64,000 bases of DNA from Tachypleus tridentatus (GCF_004210375.1 NC_134830.1:1612001-1676000), one strand, 5' to 3'; positions 39,781 through 52,270 are shown, counted from the stretch's first letter. Notes: a model not told the origin generated them from the letters alone. Program-made: numbers and translations.

Positions 39781-40275
39781 TTTATAATATTTCTTGATGA
39801 CGAGATACAGCACTAGTACAATATTTAACAGTGATAAATACTAATATTTCTTGATGACGAGATACAGCACTAGTACAATATTTAACAGTGATAAATACTA
39901 ATATTTCTTGATGACGAGATACAGCACTAGTACAATATTTAACAGTGATAAATACTAATATTTCTTGATGACGAGATACAGCACTAGTACAATATTTAAC
40001 AGTGATAAATACTAATATTTCTTGATGACGAGATACAGCACTAGTACAATATTTAACAGTGATAAATACTAATATTTCTTGATGACGAGATACAGCACTA
40101 GTACAATATTTAACAGTGATAAATGCTAATATTTCTTGATGACGAGATACAGCACTAGTACAATATTTAACAGTGATAAATACTAATATTTCTTGATGAC
40201 GAGATACAGCACTAGTACAATATTTAACAGTGATAAATACTAGTATTTCTTGATGACGAGATACAGCACTAGTAC
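39781..40275. repeat. 57-bp minisatellite inside a LINE coding remnant, about 8.5 copies
   Basis: The unit is CTAATATTTCTTGATGACGA, GATACAGCACTAGTACAATA, TTTAACAGTGATAAATA. Copies differ by only one or two bases in total. The length is 19 codons, so a minus-strand frame (40339-39782) stays open with the repeat VSRHQEILVFITVKYCTSA; this is not a gene. The array sits between two parts of one LINE open frame and its unit is made from that frame. Confidence 0.95.
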
Positions 40276-40284
40276 TAGTATACA

Positions 40285-40430
40285 TTTTAGCAGGGTAGAA
40301 GCAATATTGAGCTAAGACAATTTTATTTTTCTGACACAATAGTTGGTCTTTGGAACGCGTTGCCTTCAGAAGTTGTAGACGCAGTAATTTAAGTGCGTTT
40401 AGGAAAGGGCTTGATGAATGGTAAGGGCTG
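40285..40430 (+). pseudogene. CR1/Jockey-type LINE reverse transcriptase, extreme C-terminus
   Basis: Plus-strand reading gives FFSDTIVGLWNALPSEVVDA (with one frame adjustment), a stop, and then VRLGKGLDEW. This matches the family's typical end: F-S-R-V-V-x-x-W-N-x-L-P-x-x-V-V, then F-K-x-x-L-D. It continues the fragment ending at 39780 after the inserted tandem array. The 3' UTR and tail are not defined. Confidence 0.75.
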
Positions 40431-41369
40431 GCTTTAGGAATTTTTATTAAATTATTTAAATTTACTTTAAAGTATAAAACTGCTGAGATGAACTAATAGG
40501 TTCTATATGGTTCCAAACCATAGTGAGTTCTTAAAGCTTGTACAAAACCTTTGGTGAGATAATAATGAATACTGTAACAATATGTTATGTTACAAATTGT
40601 GTGGAAGTTAGGACTGTCGTATTATTTATCATAGCTTCTATTCACACGACATTTTAAAGTTGATAACCAGATAAAGTATGGGTACCTGAATTTGTTTTAA
40701 TAACTTCGTGTTATATTTTGTCATTATATATATATTTTGGTGATAGGTGAAATGGCGAATTACACACATTTCTAAAGGTGTCTGGTAAAATTGTATACTG
40801 TTCTAATAAATTGTTCAAGATCCACAGAATCCATACAGGTGACATATGTAGATCTTTAATATGTCAGTTTGGTAGCATTTAGTTTATTTATATTCCATTT
40901 GAACGATCTTATTTCATATAATTTAACGATGAAAACCATACAATTCGGGTATTTTCGAAAGGGAATCCTTATTTCTTTAAATTAGACAGTGTGTCCCTGA
41001 ATAAGAAAGGCCCACCTTTTGAAAGCTTTCGGGTTACAGGGTTTTATATTAAGACCACTAGAGTTTACGTGTTTTTCTGACATCAGGAATTTAATTAAAA
41101 ACCGTTTGACAAAGACTGCACCACTTTGACCCAGCAGTACCTCTTGTGTCGTTTTAAATAATCTCCTGCTTCTGTTTGACAAGATGATTTGACGTATAAG
41201 CTAAGAAATATATTTTTTCTATTTTTGTATATACAATGGATTCATTCAGTCGCCGATGATAGTTACCAAACTATTTCCATCAGTGGCAGGTACCCTTTTT
41301 GATACCACAAGACTCAAAACTCTCAATACTTTTAGCTTCACCGATATGCTTACCATACTGTTTCAGTGT
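40431..41369. other. Stretch without a recognised gene
   Basis: AT-rich sequence. Short open frames at 40982-41182 (minus) and 41256-41450 (plus) show no motif or coding signature. Confidence 0.45.
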
Positions 41370-42155
41370 CTTATTGTTCAAAGTTTAATATATTATGATC
41401 GTTCCAAACAGCTGTTTAAAGATACAACACACCTGTTGATCAAAGTTTAATCTGTTATGACTCGTCAAACAGTTGTTTAAAGAAACAACACACCTGTCGA
41501 TCAAAGTTTAATCTGTTATGACTCGTCAAACAGCTGTTTAAAGAAACAACACACCTATCGATCAAAGTTTAATCTGTTATGGCTCGTCAAACAGTTGTTT
41601 AAAGAAACAACACACGTGTTGATCAAAGTTTAATCTGTTATGACTCGTCAAACAGTTGTTTAAAGATACAACACACCTGTCGATCAAAGTTTAATCTGTT
41701 ATGACTCGTCAAACACTTATTTAAAGATACAACACACGTGTCGATCAAAGTTTAATCTGTTATGACTCGTCAAACAGTTGTTTAAAGAAACAACACACCT
41801 GTCGATCAAAGTTTAATCTGTTATGACTCGTCAAACACTTCTTTAAAGATACAACACACCTGTCGATCAAAGTTTAATCTGTTATGACTCGTCAAACAGT
41901 TGTTTAGAGATACAACACACCTGTCGATCAAAGTTTAATCTGTTATGACTCGTCAAACAGTTGTTTAAAGAAACAACACACCTGTCGATCAAAGTTTAAT
42001 CTGTTATGACTCGTCAAACACTTCTTTAAAGATACAACACACCTGTCGATCAAAGTTTAATCTGTTATGACTCGTCAAACACTTCTTTAAAGATACAACA
42101 CACCTGTCGATCAAAGTTTAATCTGTTATGACTTGTTACATAGTTGTTTAAAGTC
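41370..42155. repeat. 61-bp minisatellite, about 13 copies
   Basis: The unit contains GATCAAAGTTTAATCTGTTA, TGACTCGTCAAACAGTTGTT and TAAAGAAACAACACACCTGTC. Two sequence types alternate irregularly (CAGTTGTTTAAAGAAACAAC and CACTTCTTTAAAGATACAAC). The first type carries a perfect inverted repeat, GTTGTTT-AAAG-AAACAAC. Confidence 0.95.
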
Positions 42156-42795
42156 TCTTTTATGAGTTACCAATGAGAGATTTTTATCACGAGGCTCTGT
42201 GTTGTGTTTGACCATCCATGCATCCAGTTTCTGTCATTCAATCATAAGATCCATCATGCGTTCAGTTTCCAAATCTGGATTTTTTCAAGAAGTATTTGAT
42301 TTGCAAAAATTATTGATATTAAAATTGATATAAAGAAGAAAGTACCAAAATGATTACCTTCAGCTGTATAACAATTTACAGACTAAACTATTAAAAGTTG
42401 AAGTTCAGTGATATCAGTGTTTGAAATAGTTAGTTCTAAATGTTCGTGCTTAAATAATAAAAACTTGTTTATCATAATCACATACTCTTGTCTTAATGTT
42501 AATCTGGAACGTGGAATTCGTCCACAAAGAGAAAGAACGTGGCCTCCTACTCAACAAAAGGTAGAGGCTGGTTAAGTTTGTTAACACAAATCAGGTTTTT
42601 AACGGGAACTTAATAAAACAAACAAAATGCACAAGCAGATAATGAGAAGTCTGAGAAAAAAAGTAGAACAGTCTATAAAAAATCTATTAAAATAGTTTAC
42701 TTATATAAAACAAACTAATGTTAACAGGTATAAACAAGTAACTTATAAGGACTAATAAAACTATAAACCATGCTCTAAAGAACAGCTAGTACATT
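42156..42795. other. Stretch without a recognised gene
   Basis: No supported gene, repeat or mobile-element signature. Confidence 0.5.
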
Positions 42796-43400
42796 CTTCA
42801 GCCTCTTCTGATGGTACATCTGGTACATTCTTCAGCCTTTTCTGATGATGCATCTGGTACAATCTTCAGCCTTTTCTGATGGTACATCTAATACAATCTT
42901 CTTAAGCCTTTTCTGATGGTACATCTAGTACAATCTTCTTCAGCCTTTTCTGATGATACATCTAGTACAATATTCTTAAGCCTTTTCTGATGGTACATCT
43001 AGTACAATCTTCTTCAGCCTTTTCTGATGACACATCTAGTACAATCTTCTTCAGCCTTTTCTGATGACACATCTAGTACAATCTTCTTCGGCCTTTTCTG
43101 ATGATACATCTAGTACAATCTTCTTCAGCCTTTTCTGATGATACATCTAGTACAATCTTCTTAAGCCTTTTCTGATGGTACATCTAGTACAATCTTCTTT
43201 AAGCCGTTTCTGATGGTACATCTAGTACAATCTTCTTCAGCCTTTTCTGATGGTACATCTAATACAATCTTCTTCAGCCTTTTCTGATGGTACATCTAAT
43301 ACAATCTTCTTCAGCCTTTTCTGATGGTACATCTAATACAATCTTCTTCAGCCTTTTCTGATGGTACATCTAGTACAATCTTCTTAAGCCTTTTCTGGTG
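42796..43400. repeat. 37-bp minisatellite, about 16 copies
   Basis: The unit is TCTTCTTCAGCCTTTTCTGA plus TGGTACATCTAGTACAA. Left-end copies are shorter and more diverged (TCTTCAGCC without the second TTC). Confidence 0.95.
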
Positions 43401-43491
43401 AAACAGAGAAGCCTTAAGTAATAGATTAGTTGAGAAGGGGATTTAAACAAGATTGTCCACATATTTCAGATGAACATAACGAGTACTTCAT

Positions 43492-43560
43492 AACTAACAA
43501 ACATTTATCTTCGATAAGAGAGTATAAGAGAGTCTTATCGAAGATAAATGTTTGTTAGTT
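43492..43560. repeat. Perfect inverted repeat, 28-bp arms, 13-bp spacer
   Basis: The left arm at 43492-43519 starts AACTAACAAACATTTATCTT. The right arm at 43533-43560 is its exact reverse complement. The spacer is GAGTATAAGAGAG. Directly after it (43559-43590) is a short piece resembling the tail of SINE family A (TCGCTCAAAGCTACTC). Confidence 0.95.
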
Positions 43561-43591
43561 TCGCTCAAAGCTACTCAAGAGATATCTGGGA

Positions 43592-45290
43592 TATATTCAC
43601 TTATTACTGAGAATCTAACAACAGGATTTTTATCCAACACGCTGATACTAGTGGTTATATTAACTGAGAATCTAACAACAGGATTCTTATCCAACACGCT
43701 GATACTAGTGGTTATATTCACTTATTACTGAGAATCTAACAACAGGATTTTTATCCAACACGCTGATACTAGTGGTTATATTAACTGAGAATCTAACAAC
43801 AGGATTTTTATCCGACACGCTGATACTAGTGGTTATATTAACTTATTATTGAGAATCTAACAACAGGATTTTTATCCAACACGCTGATACTAGTGGTTAT
43901 ATTCACTTATTACTGAGAATCTAACAACAGGATTTTTATCCAACACGCTGATACTAGTGGTTATATTCACTTATTACTGAGAATCTAACAACAGGATTTT
44001 TATCCAACACGCTGATACTAGTGGTTATATTAACTGAGAATCTAACAACAGGATTTTATCCAACACGCTGATACTAGTGGTTATATTCACTTATTACTGA
44101 GAATCTAACAACAGGATTTTTATCCAACACGCTGATACTAGTGGTTATATTAACTGAGAATCTAACAACAGGATTTTTATCCGACACGTTGATACTAGTG
44201 GTTATATTAACTGAGAATCTAACAACAGGATTTTTATCCAACACGCTGATACTAGTGGTTATATTAACTTATTTCTGAGAATCTAACAACAGGATTTTTA
44301 TCCAACACGCTGATACTAGTGGTTATATTCACTTATTACTGAGAATCTAACAACAGGATTTTTATCCAACACGCTGATACTAGTGGTTATATTCACTTAT
44401 TACTGAGAATCTAACAACAGGATTTTTATCCAACACGCTGATACTAGTGGTTATATTCACTTATTACTGAGAATCTAACAACAGGATTTTTATCCAACAC
44501 GCTGATACTAGTGGTTATATTAACTGAGAATCTAACAACAGGATTTTTATCCAACACGCTGATACTAGTGGTTATATTAACTTATTACTGAAAATCTAAC
44601 AACAGGATTTTTATCCAACACGCTGATACTAGTGGTTATATTAACTTATTATTGAGAATCTAACAACAGGATTTTTATCCAACACGCTGATACTAGTGGT
44701 TATATTCACTTATTACTGAGAATCTAACAACAGGATTTTTATCCAACACGCTGATACTAGTGGTTATATTCACTTATTACTGAGAATCTAACAACAGGAT
44801 TTTTATCCAACACGCTGATACTAGTGGTTATATTCACTTATTACTGAAAATCTAACAACAGGATTTTTATCCAACACGCTGATACTAGTGGTTATATTAA
44901 CTTATTATTGAAAATTTAACAACAGGATTTTTTATCCAACACGCTGATACTAGTGGTTATATTCACTTATTACTGAGAATCTAACAACAGGATTTTTATC
45001 CAACACGCTGATACTAGTGGTTATATTCACTTATTACTGAAAATCTAACAACAGGATTTTTATCCAACACGCTGATACTAGTGGTTATATTAACTTATTA
45101 TTGAGAATTTAACAACAGGATTTTTATCCAACACGCTGATACTAGTGGTTATATTAACTTATTACTGAGAATCTAACAACAGGGTTTTTATCCAATACGC
45201 TGATAGTAGTGGTTACATTAACTTACTCTTGAAAATCTAATAACAAGGTTTTTATCCAACACATTGATACTAGTGGTTATTTTAATGCAT
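43592..45290. repeat. 64/57-bp minisatellite, about 27 copies
   Basis: The unit contains GAGAATCTAACAACAGGATT, TTTATCCAACACGCTGATAC and TAGTGGTTATATT. A long form (64 bp) ends with CACTTATTACT and a short form (57 bp) lacks CTTATTA; the two are intermixed. Core copies are near identical and the right-end copies are diverged. Confidence 0.95.
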
Positions 45291-45394
45291 TCTTGTTAGA
45301 CTTACAAGGAAAACAAAACCCGCTCCAAACGGTCAGTCTGTAATTTTTATTCTTTCTCCAACAAAACCGATTAGGTGTATCGCATCAAAACTCT

Positions 45395-46050
45395 TTGTAA
45401 AACATTAAATAAAGTACTGTGAAACATTACATAAAGTACTGTGAAACATTATATAAAGTACTGTGAAACATTAAATAAAGTACTGTAAAACATTATATAA
45501 AGTACTGTGAAACATTAAATAAAGTACTGTGAAACATTACATAAAGTACTGTGAAGTACTGTAAAACATTAAATAAAGTACTGTAAAACATTAAATAAAG
45601 TACTGTGAAACATTAAATAAAGTACTGTGAAACATTAAATAAAGTACTGTGAAACATTAAATAAAGTACTGTGAAACATTACATAAAGTACTGTGAAACA
45701 TTAAATAAAGTACTGTGAAACATTAAATAAAGTACTGTGAAACATTACATAAAGTACTGTGAAACATTACATAAGGTACTGTGAAACATTAAATAAAGTA
45801 CTGTGAAACATTACATAAAGTACTGTGAAACATTAAATAAAGTACTGTGAAACATTACATAAAGTACTGTGAAACATTAAATAAAGTACTGTGAAACATT
45901 ACATAAAGTACTGTGAAACATTACATAAAGTACTGTGAAACATGACATAAAGTACTGTGAAACATTAAATAAAGTACTGTGAAACATTACATAAAGTACT
46001 GTGAAACATTACATAAAGTACTGTGAAACATTAAATAAAGTACTGTGAAT
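45395..46050. repeat. 22-bp minisatellite, about 30 copies
   Basis: The unit is AAAGTACTGTGAAACATTAA plus AT, varying mostly between TTAAAT and TTACAT at one position. That gives a two-letter pattern along the array. Confidence 0.96.
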
Positions 46051-46334
46051 GTCGCAATTGTGTTGGAAAATCAGTTTGTTTCTTCCGTATTTGACATACG
46101 TTAAAGAACAGAATTATTGAAATCCTTACCCCTTGAACCTAGTTGTCTTACAAATATCAGTTAAAACTTAAGTATAAGATAAAACAGTTAATAATAAATG
46201 AACATGTAGTTCCTCAATGTTTATTACACTATAGAATCGGTAGCTTTAGTGATCCAACTCCACATTATGAACGAAGTTAAAAAATATAAAGAAATCACTA
46301 CACATAATATTAAATTTTTTACACGCATTTGTAG
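46051..46334. other. Spacer between two minisatellites
   Basis: AT-rich spacer with no feature recognised. Confidence 0.5.
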
Positions 46335-47480
46335 TATAATTACTTTATTTGTAGTGTAATTACTTTATTTGTAATGTAATTACTTTACTTGCAGTATAAT
46401 TACTTTATTTGTAGTGTAATTACTTTATTTTTAGAATAATTACTTTACTTGTAGAATAATTACTTTATTTGTTGGTTTTGGTTTGGTTGGTTTTTGGAAT
46501 TTCGCACAAAGCTACTCGAGGGCTATCTGTGCTAGCCGTCCCTAATTTAGTAGCGTAAGACTAGAGAGAAGGTAGCTAGTCATCACCACCCACCGCCAAC
46601 TCTTGGGCCACTCTTTTACCAACGAATAGTGGGATTGACATTATAACGCCCCCACGGCTGAAAGGGCAAGCATGTTTGGCGCGACGGAGATGCGAACCCG
46701 CGACCCTCAAATTACGAGTCGCACGCCTTAACGCGCTAGGCCATGCCAGGCCCCTACTTTACTTGTAGTATAATTACTTTATTTGTAGTATAATTACTTT
46801 ATTTGTAGTGTAATTACTTTATTTTTAGAATAATCACTTTACTTGTACAATAATTACTTTACTTGTAGTATAAATACTTTATTTGTAGAATAATTAATTA
46901 ATTTGTAGAATAGTTACTTTATTTGTAGAATAATTACTTTATCTGTAGAATAACTACTTTATCTGTAGAATAATTACTTTATTTGCAGAATGATTAATTT
47001 ATTTGTAGTGTAACTACTTCATCTGTAGAAAAATTACATTACCTGTAGTATAATTACTTTATTTGTAGTGTAATTACTTTACTTGTAGAATAATTAGTTT
47101 AGTTGTAAAATAATTACTTTATTTGTAATATAATTACTTTATTTGTAGTGTAATTACTTTACATGTAGAATAATTACTTTACCTGTAGTGTAATTACTTT
47201 ACTTGTAGAATAATTACTTTACTTGTAGAATAATTACTTTATTTGTAGTATAATTACTTTACTTGTAGAATAATTACTTTATTTGTAGAATAATTAATTA
47301 ATTTGTAGAATAGTTACTTTATTTGAAGTATATTTACTTTACTTGTCAAATAGTTACTTTATTTGTAGAATAGTTACTTTATTTGTAGAATAAATACTTT
47401 ATCTGTAGAATAGTTACTTTTTCTGTAGAATAATTAGTTTATTTGTAGAATAAATACTTTATCTGTAAAATAATTACTTC
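46335..47480. repeat. 20-bp minisatellite, interrupted by a SINE
   Basis: The unit is TAATTACTTTATTTGTAGAA with many single-base variants, from 46335 to 46471 and again from 46755 to 47480. The interruption is the SINE at 46472-46754. It is more diverged than most arrays here, which suggests an older array. Confidence 0.95.
46472..46754 (-). mobile_element. tRNA-derived SINE, family A, full length, inside a minisatellite
   Basis: On the minus strand it starts with the tRNA-like head (GGCCTGGCATGGCCTAGCGC, then GCGGGTTCGCATCTCCGTCG with a B box). It continues with the conserved family body and ends in CCAAAAACCAACC. The target duplication, TACTTTATTTG at 46461-46471 and TACTTTACTTG at 46755-46765, is one repeat unit segment of the host minisatellite. 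The array therefore existed before the SINE landed. Confidence 0.92.
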
Positions 47481-48235
47481 AAAAGACACGAAGGTTTATC
47501 TGAAGTGATGATTTAGACGTATATGTTTTATTTGATGAGGCTGCTTTTCTACGATAAATGTTTATATGTGCTTAGCGGTAGGTGTTTAGGAATATGTTTG
47601 CCCGTTTCTATATATTACGTATAGGAAACTTAGTTACACAGAAACTATAAATTCTCACTATATTCTCAAACAAATATCTGTGACAATTTCCATTTGCCGC
47701 TTAATAATTTACATCTTGAAGAATTGCGATCAAATAGTCAATAGCTGTAGTAAATCATCATGAACCGTATCAGCTGTGTTTATAATCATAACAATGTAAA
47801 CGGTTAGCTACCACATCAAGTAATCCCTTCTCCATAGTTGAGCACAAACACATTCCTGCAAACAAAATTAACAAAAAATAGGAGTTTGAAAACCTGTAAA
47901 CAGGAATATAGATAGCGTAGAAATTATTTACTGAAACTACAAGCCACTATTCTGGCTCTATGCTGCTACCAAGAATTACATTGGATGGAGTCAAAATAAG
48001 GAGTTTCAATAAGTAATGTCTATATTATCCCCAGCCTTGTTTGTTCACTTTTTACGATCCAGATTTTTAAATTACTATTTTTATTTATCTTGTATATCCT
48101 CATGAGAGACACAGCTGTTTAATGAGTTATTTAATTATCTTGTAAGCAGTAAGATTCCACACGAAACCAAAAAATAATTTGTATAAAATATCCATAATTC
48201 AAATGAAACATGTTATGCATATATATAGGGGATTG
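47481..48235. other. Stretch without a recognised gene
   Basis: No supported gene or repeat. AT-rich single-copy sequence. Confidence 0.5.
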
Positions 48236-48345
48236 ATATGTGTGTTCTTATAACCACCTGAGTCCACCAGGCGGAATCGAGCCCCTGTTTTTAGTGTTGT
48301 AAATCCTAAGACTTCACGCTGTACCAGCTGAAAACTAGGGACTTG
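48236..48345 (-). mobile_element. Diverged tRNA-like SINE fragment, family B related
   Basis: Minus-strand sequence CAGCTGGTACAGCGTGAAGT, then AGGGGCTCGATTCCGCCTGG, resembles a tRNA-type promoter (A-box-like TGGTACAGCG, B-box-like GGCTCGATTCC). Its middle, TTTACAACACTAAAAACAG, matches the head of family B. No target duplication is seen. Confidence 0.55.
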
Positions 48346-48599
48346 ACAATGTGTTGTGATGTTTTTGTTATTTAGTTTCACAAATGCTCTAAACTTTTAA
48401 TATTTTATTTAATATAATTACTTCGTGTTTCTTGAATACTATTTTCTTCTATAAAAATTTTTGTTTTAAGTTGCTTAGTCTTTCAAAGTCAACCAACCAT
48501 CGAAAAACAGTTATCTCTGATTACTATATAGTTATCATAGATTCTTTGGAGATTACATACTTATCTCAGAGTCTCTGGAATGTTTGTAACTAAATATTT

Positions 48600-49990
48600 A
48601 ACATTTTCCGGGTAGTATATAGGTCAGTTATTTAAGGTTCCCTGGGGAGTAAGTATATAGTTGAGTTATTTCAGATTCTCTAGAGAGTATATAATTAAGT
48701 TATTCAATAATGTACTCTCGAGAAAACATAGTAGGTTACCACAGATTTTCTGGATAGACAATTGTTAAGTAATATAATGTTCTTTGGAGAGAATATAGTT
48801 AAGTTACCATAGATTATTCAGAGAGAATATATTTAAGTTACCTCAGATTCTTTAGAGAGAATATAGAATATAGTTAAGTTGCCTCACATTCTTTAGAGAG
48901 AATATAGTTTAGTTACCTCACATTCTTTAGAGAGAATATAGTTAAGTTACCTCATATTCTTTAGAGAGAATATAGTTAAGTTACCTCAAATTCTTTAGAG
49001 AATATAGTTAAGTTATCTCACATTCTTTAGAGAGAATACAGTTAAGTTACCTCACATTCCTTAGAGAGAATATAGTTAAGTTACCTCACATTCATTAGAG
49101 AGAATATAGTTAAGTTACCTCACATTTTTTAGAGAGAATATAGTTAAGTTACCTCACATTCTTTAGAAAGAATATAGTTAAGTTACCTCACATTCCTTAG
49201 AGAGAATATAGTTACGTTACCTCACATTCTTTAGAGATAATACAGTTAAGTTACCTCACATTCTTTAGAGAGAATATAGTTAAGTTACCTCACATTCTTT
49301 AGAGAGAATATAGTTAAGTTACTTCAGATTCTTTAGAGAGAATATAGTTAAGTAATATAATATTCTCTGAAGAGAATATAGTTAAGTAATGTAGTATTCT
49401 CTGGAGAGAATATAGTTAAGTAATTCAGTATTTTCAGGAGAGAATATAGTTAAATTGTGTCAGATTTTGTGGAGAGTATGTAGTTATTTCAGATTCTTTA
49501 GAGAGAATATAGTTAAGTAATGTGGTATTCTCTGGAGAGAATATAGTTAAGTAATGTGGTATTCTCTGGAGAGAATATAGTTAAGTAATTTAGTATTCTC
49601 TGGAGAGAATATAGTTAAATTGTGTCAGATTTTGTGGATAGTATGTAGTTATTTCAGATTCTTTAGAGAGAATATAGTTATGTAATGTGGTATTCTCTGG
49701 AGAGAATATAGTTAAGTAATGTGGTATTCTCTGGAGAGAATATAGTTAAGTAATGTGGTATTCTCTGGAGAGAATATAGTTATTTCAGATTCGTCGGAGA
49801 GTGTATAGTTAAATTGTATCAGATTTTATGGAGAGTATACTATTAAAGTATTTCAGGTTCTCTGGAGAGTATATAGTTATCTCAGATTCTTTTGACAGGA
49901 TATAGTTATCTTAGATTATCTGGACAGAATATAGACAAGTTATGTCAGGTTTTCTGGAAAGTATATAGTTGAATTATCACAGATTCTCTC
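48600..49990. repeat. 34-bp minisatellite, about 38 copies, hairpin in each unit
   Basis: The core unit is AGAGAGAATATAGTTAAGTT plus ACCTCACATTCTTT. A second type with TAATGTGGTATTCTCTGGAG takes over from about 49340. Both types keep an inverted repeat around the unit junction (ATTCT-TTAG-AGAAT-like, or ATTCTCT-GG-AGAGAAT). The ends of the array are much diverged. Confidence 0.93.
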
Positions 49991-51180
49991 CAAGTTAAGT
50001 AACACAACTGCCCTAGATAATGCATTATCAAGCCTCAACTTCGATAGCGAGTACCTTGTCAAGTCAGTTTAGTTTCTGTAGGATATGCAAAAGATAAATA
50101 TTGAACGATTATTTTAAATGATGTTTTAAACTCTGTGATTCTTCCCCATATTTCTCTTAAACTCTTATTTTAACTCGAGTTACGCAGGCAGATGATAATG
50201 AATCTAAAACCTTTACATACTTACAAATAACTCTTACAAATTCGTATCTTAAATACAGAGATAATTCCCTTATAGATGTTTCCCATTTATCAACTATAAT
50301 CTTGCTTGTTCTGACCTTATTGATGCTAACAGGAATTCCATTACAATTGTTAACAGATGTGTTGGAAAATAGTTTTAAAATAGAAAAGACTGCGTCAGAA
50401 AATAAATGTTCTCTTTGATGGTCAGTTATTTTATGTTTCGTTCAGGTTAAATGTTAATTAATACATTATTGAAGTTTTTTAAGCAGCTAAAGCAGACTTT
50501 TTATTTCTTTCAAACGTGTGAATTACTAGACATGAACAGCTCCGCTAACCCTTACCTGTAGGTTACCCTTCTCGACAAGTGCTTGCTTCATGTGTTTATC
50601 TGACACACAAATCAGAAAACGTGAAAATGTTATAAAAGGATTAACATCTGTGGATGATCAAAATCGTTTCGAAAGTTGTTAACAGTTCTTGTAAGTGCGT
50701 ATATATATTTGAATAATTATTGAGAAAACAAGCATTCATGTATATGTCTTGCAATGTGATGTCTTAGCAGGACGAATCTTTTCCTCTTTATATTTTTCAC
50801 TCGTTTTGAATCAGCATTCGTCATCGGGTTTTAGGTCTTTGTAGACGAGGGAAAGTAAGGTTCGATATAAACTTCGTGTTCTGTGTTTTATATATGTACA
50901 ATGTAAAATTCTATTTAGAACTTCAAGTAAACAAAGTTAGGTGATTCGTTATTTTTATCCCATTCGTTTTAAATAAGCCAAATATATTCAAATTTAAATA
51001 ATTTCCTATTGAAAACGTTGCTATGTAGTGGCATCTGGTGATATAAATGAATTTTAATAAATTCCTTTTGTTGGAAATTAGAACTGTGTATGTTTTAAGG
51101 TAATAATACGTCATACCTTTCGCCATCGATGTTGTCAAATAAATCCACCTCTCTATATTTCAAGTAGCCTACCCTTTGTT
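49991..51180. other. Stretch without a recognised gene
   Basis: Mostly AT-rich single-copy sequence. A minus-strand ATG at 50591-50589 followed 36 bases later by CAGGTAAGG is treated in the findings as a possible first exon. Nothing else is supported. Confidence 0.4.
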
Positions 51181-51500
51181 TGTCTAGTATGACCACGATG
51201 CTGTCATACAGACTAGCCTCTGTTTGTCTTGTACGACCACGATGCTGTCATACAGACTAGCCTCTGTTTGTGTGGTATGACCATAATGTTGTCATACAGA
51301 CTAGCTTCTGTTTTCTGGTATGACCAGAGTGTTGTCAAACAGACTAGCCTCTGTTTGTGTGGTATGACCATAATGTTGTCAAACAGACTAGACTCTGTTT
51401 GCCTTGTATGACCACAATGTTGTCAAACAGACTAGCTTGTGTTTGTCTGGTATGTACACTATGTTGTCAAACAGAGTAGCTTCTGTTCGTCCAGTGTTGT
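51181..51500. repeat. 44-bp minisatellite, about 7 copies
   Basis: The unit contains GTATGACCACGATGCTGTCA and TACAGACTAGCCTCTGTTTG plus four bases. Copies vary at several positions. Short open frames across it are repeat artefacts. Confidence 0.92.
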
Positions 51501-51799
51501 CATAAAGATTAGTTTCTGTATTACTAAATTTAGGAGAAAACTTTAAAATACCAGTTATGTTTGTGTAGTTTTGAAATGCAAAGACAATGTGATTTCTTAT
51601 AAGTTATGTCTGTATGATAGTCGTTGTGATACGACCCCTTAATTTATTTGTTTTAACTTTTAACATCATTTTATTTGTCTACCATGAACAGCAGTAAGCT
51701 GCCAATATGTGAACCACTTTGACAGTTGTTAATGAATCTTGTTCAATGATTCATCCAGTTTATTTGTTCACTCACTGTCATTAATCGTGTATGACACCT

Positions 51800-52270
51800 A
51801 ACTTGAGTTAAACTTGGTCCAGTGTTGTATTTTTAGTGTATGGAACACAGCTGGATTTAAGCTATTCGATATTTTATTTTTTATAGTATATTAATAATAA
51901 CGTTGGTGTTTTACTTTCTATGGAAATATGAAAGTATAGAATATACTCATTATAATTTAAGTTCAGTGTATTACATTCAATAAGTGTGGAACATCAACTT
52001 GATTCGATGTCTTATTTTTTAGTCTGTGAAACAATTTAAACTAGGTTCGGTGTTTATTTTCTCCAGTGTATGGAACATAACTTGATTTAAACTAGGTTAC
52101 ATGTTTCGTTTTTTAAAGTGTATGAAAGACAGTTAAAATTAGCTTCGATGTTTCATTTGCTATAGTTCACCTAACATAGCTTGATTTAAGCTAGGTTCGA
52201 TACTTCATTTTCTACAGTTCATGGGACATAATTTAAACTAGGTTTGGTGTTTGTTTTCTACAGTGTATTT
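51800..52270. repeat. Degenerate minisatellite, unit about 50-60 bp
   Basis: Blocks with CTTGATTTAAACTAGGTTCG, ATGTTTCATTTTCTA and CAGTGTATGGAACATA recur with many changes and indels. This is an old array, next to the 3' end of the secreted-protein exon at 52.4 kb. Confidence 0.7.

Noticed and set aside
39782-40339. Repetitive protein gene on the minus strand (19-residue repeat)
   Set aside because: The frame is open only because the 57-bp unit is divisible by three. The DNA is a tandem expansion inside a plus-strand LINE fragment.
43592-45290. Common origin of the 64-bp minisatellite and the 50-bp satellite
   Set aside because: They share the word TCTAACAACAG (satellite read in reverse), but the rest does not align. 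With about twenty repeat families an 11-base match can occur by chance.
48236-48345. Small minus-strand protein across 48.2-48.4 kb
   Set aside because: The frame runs through a tRNA-like SINE fragment and has no coding signs of its own.
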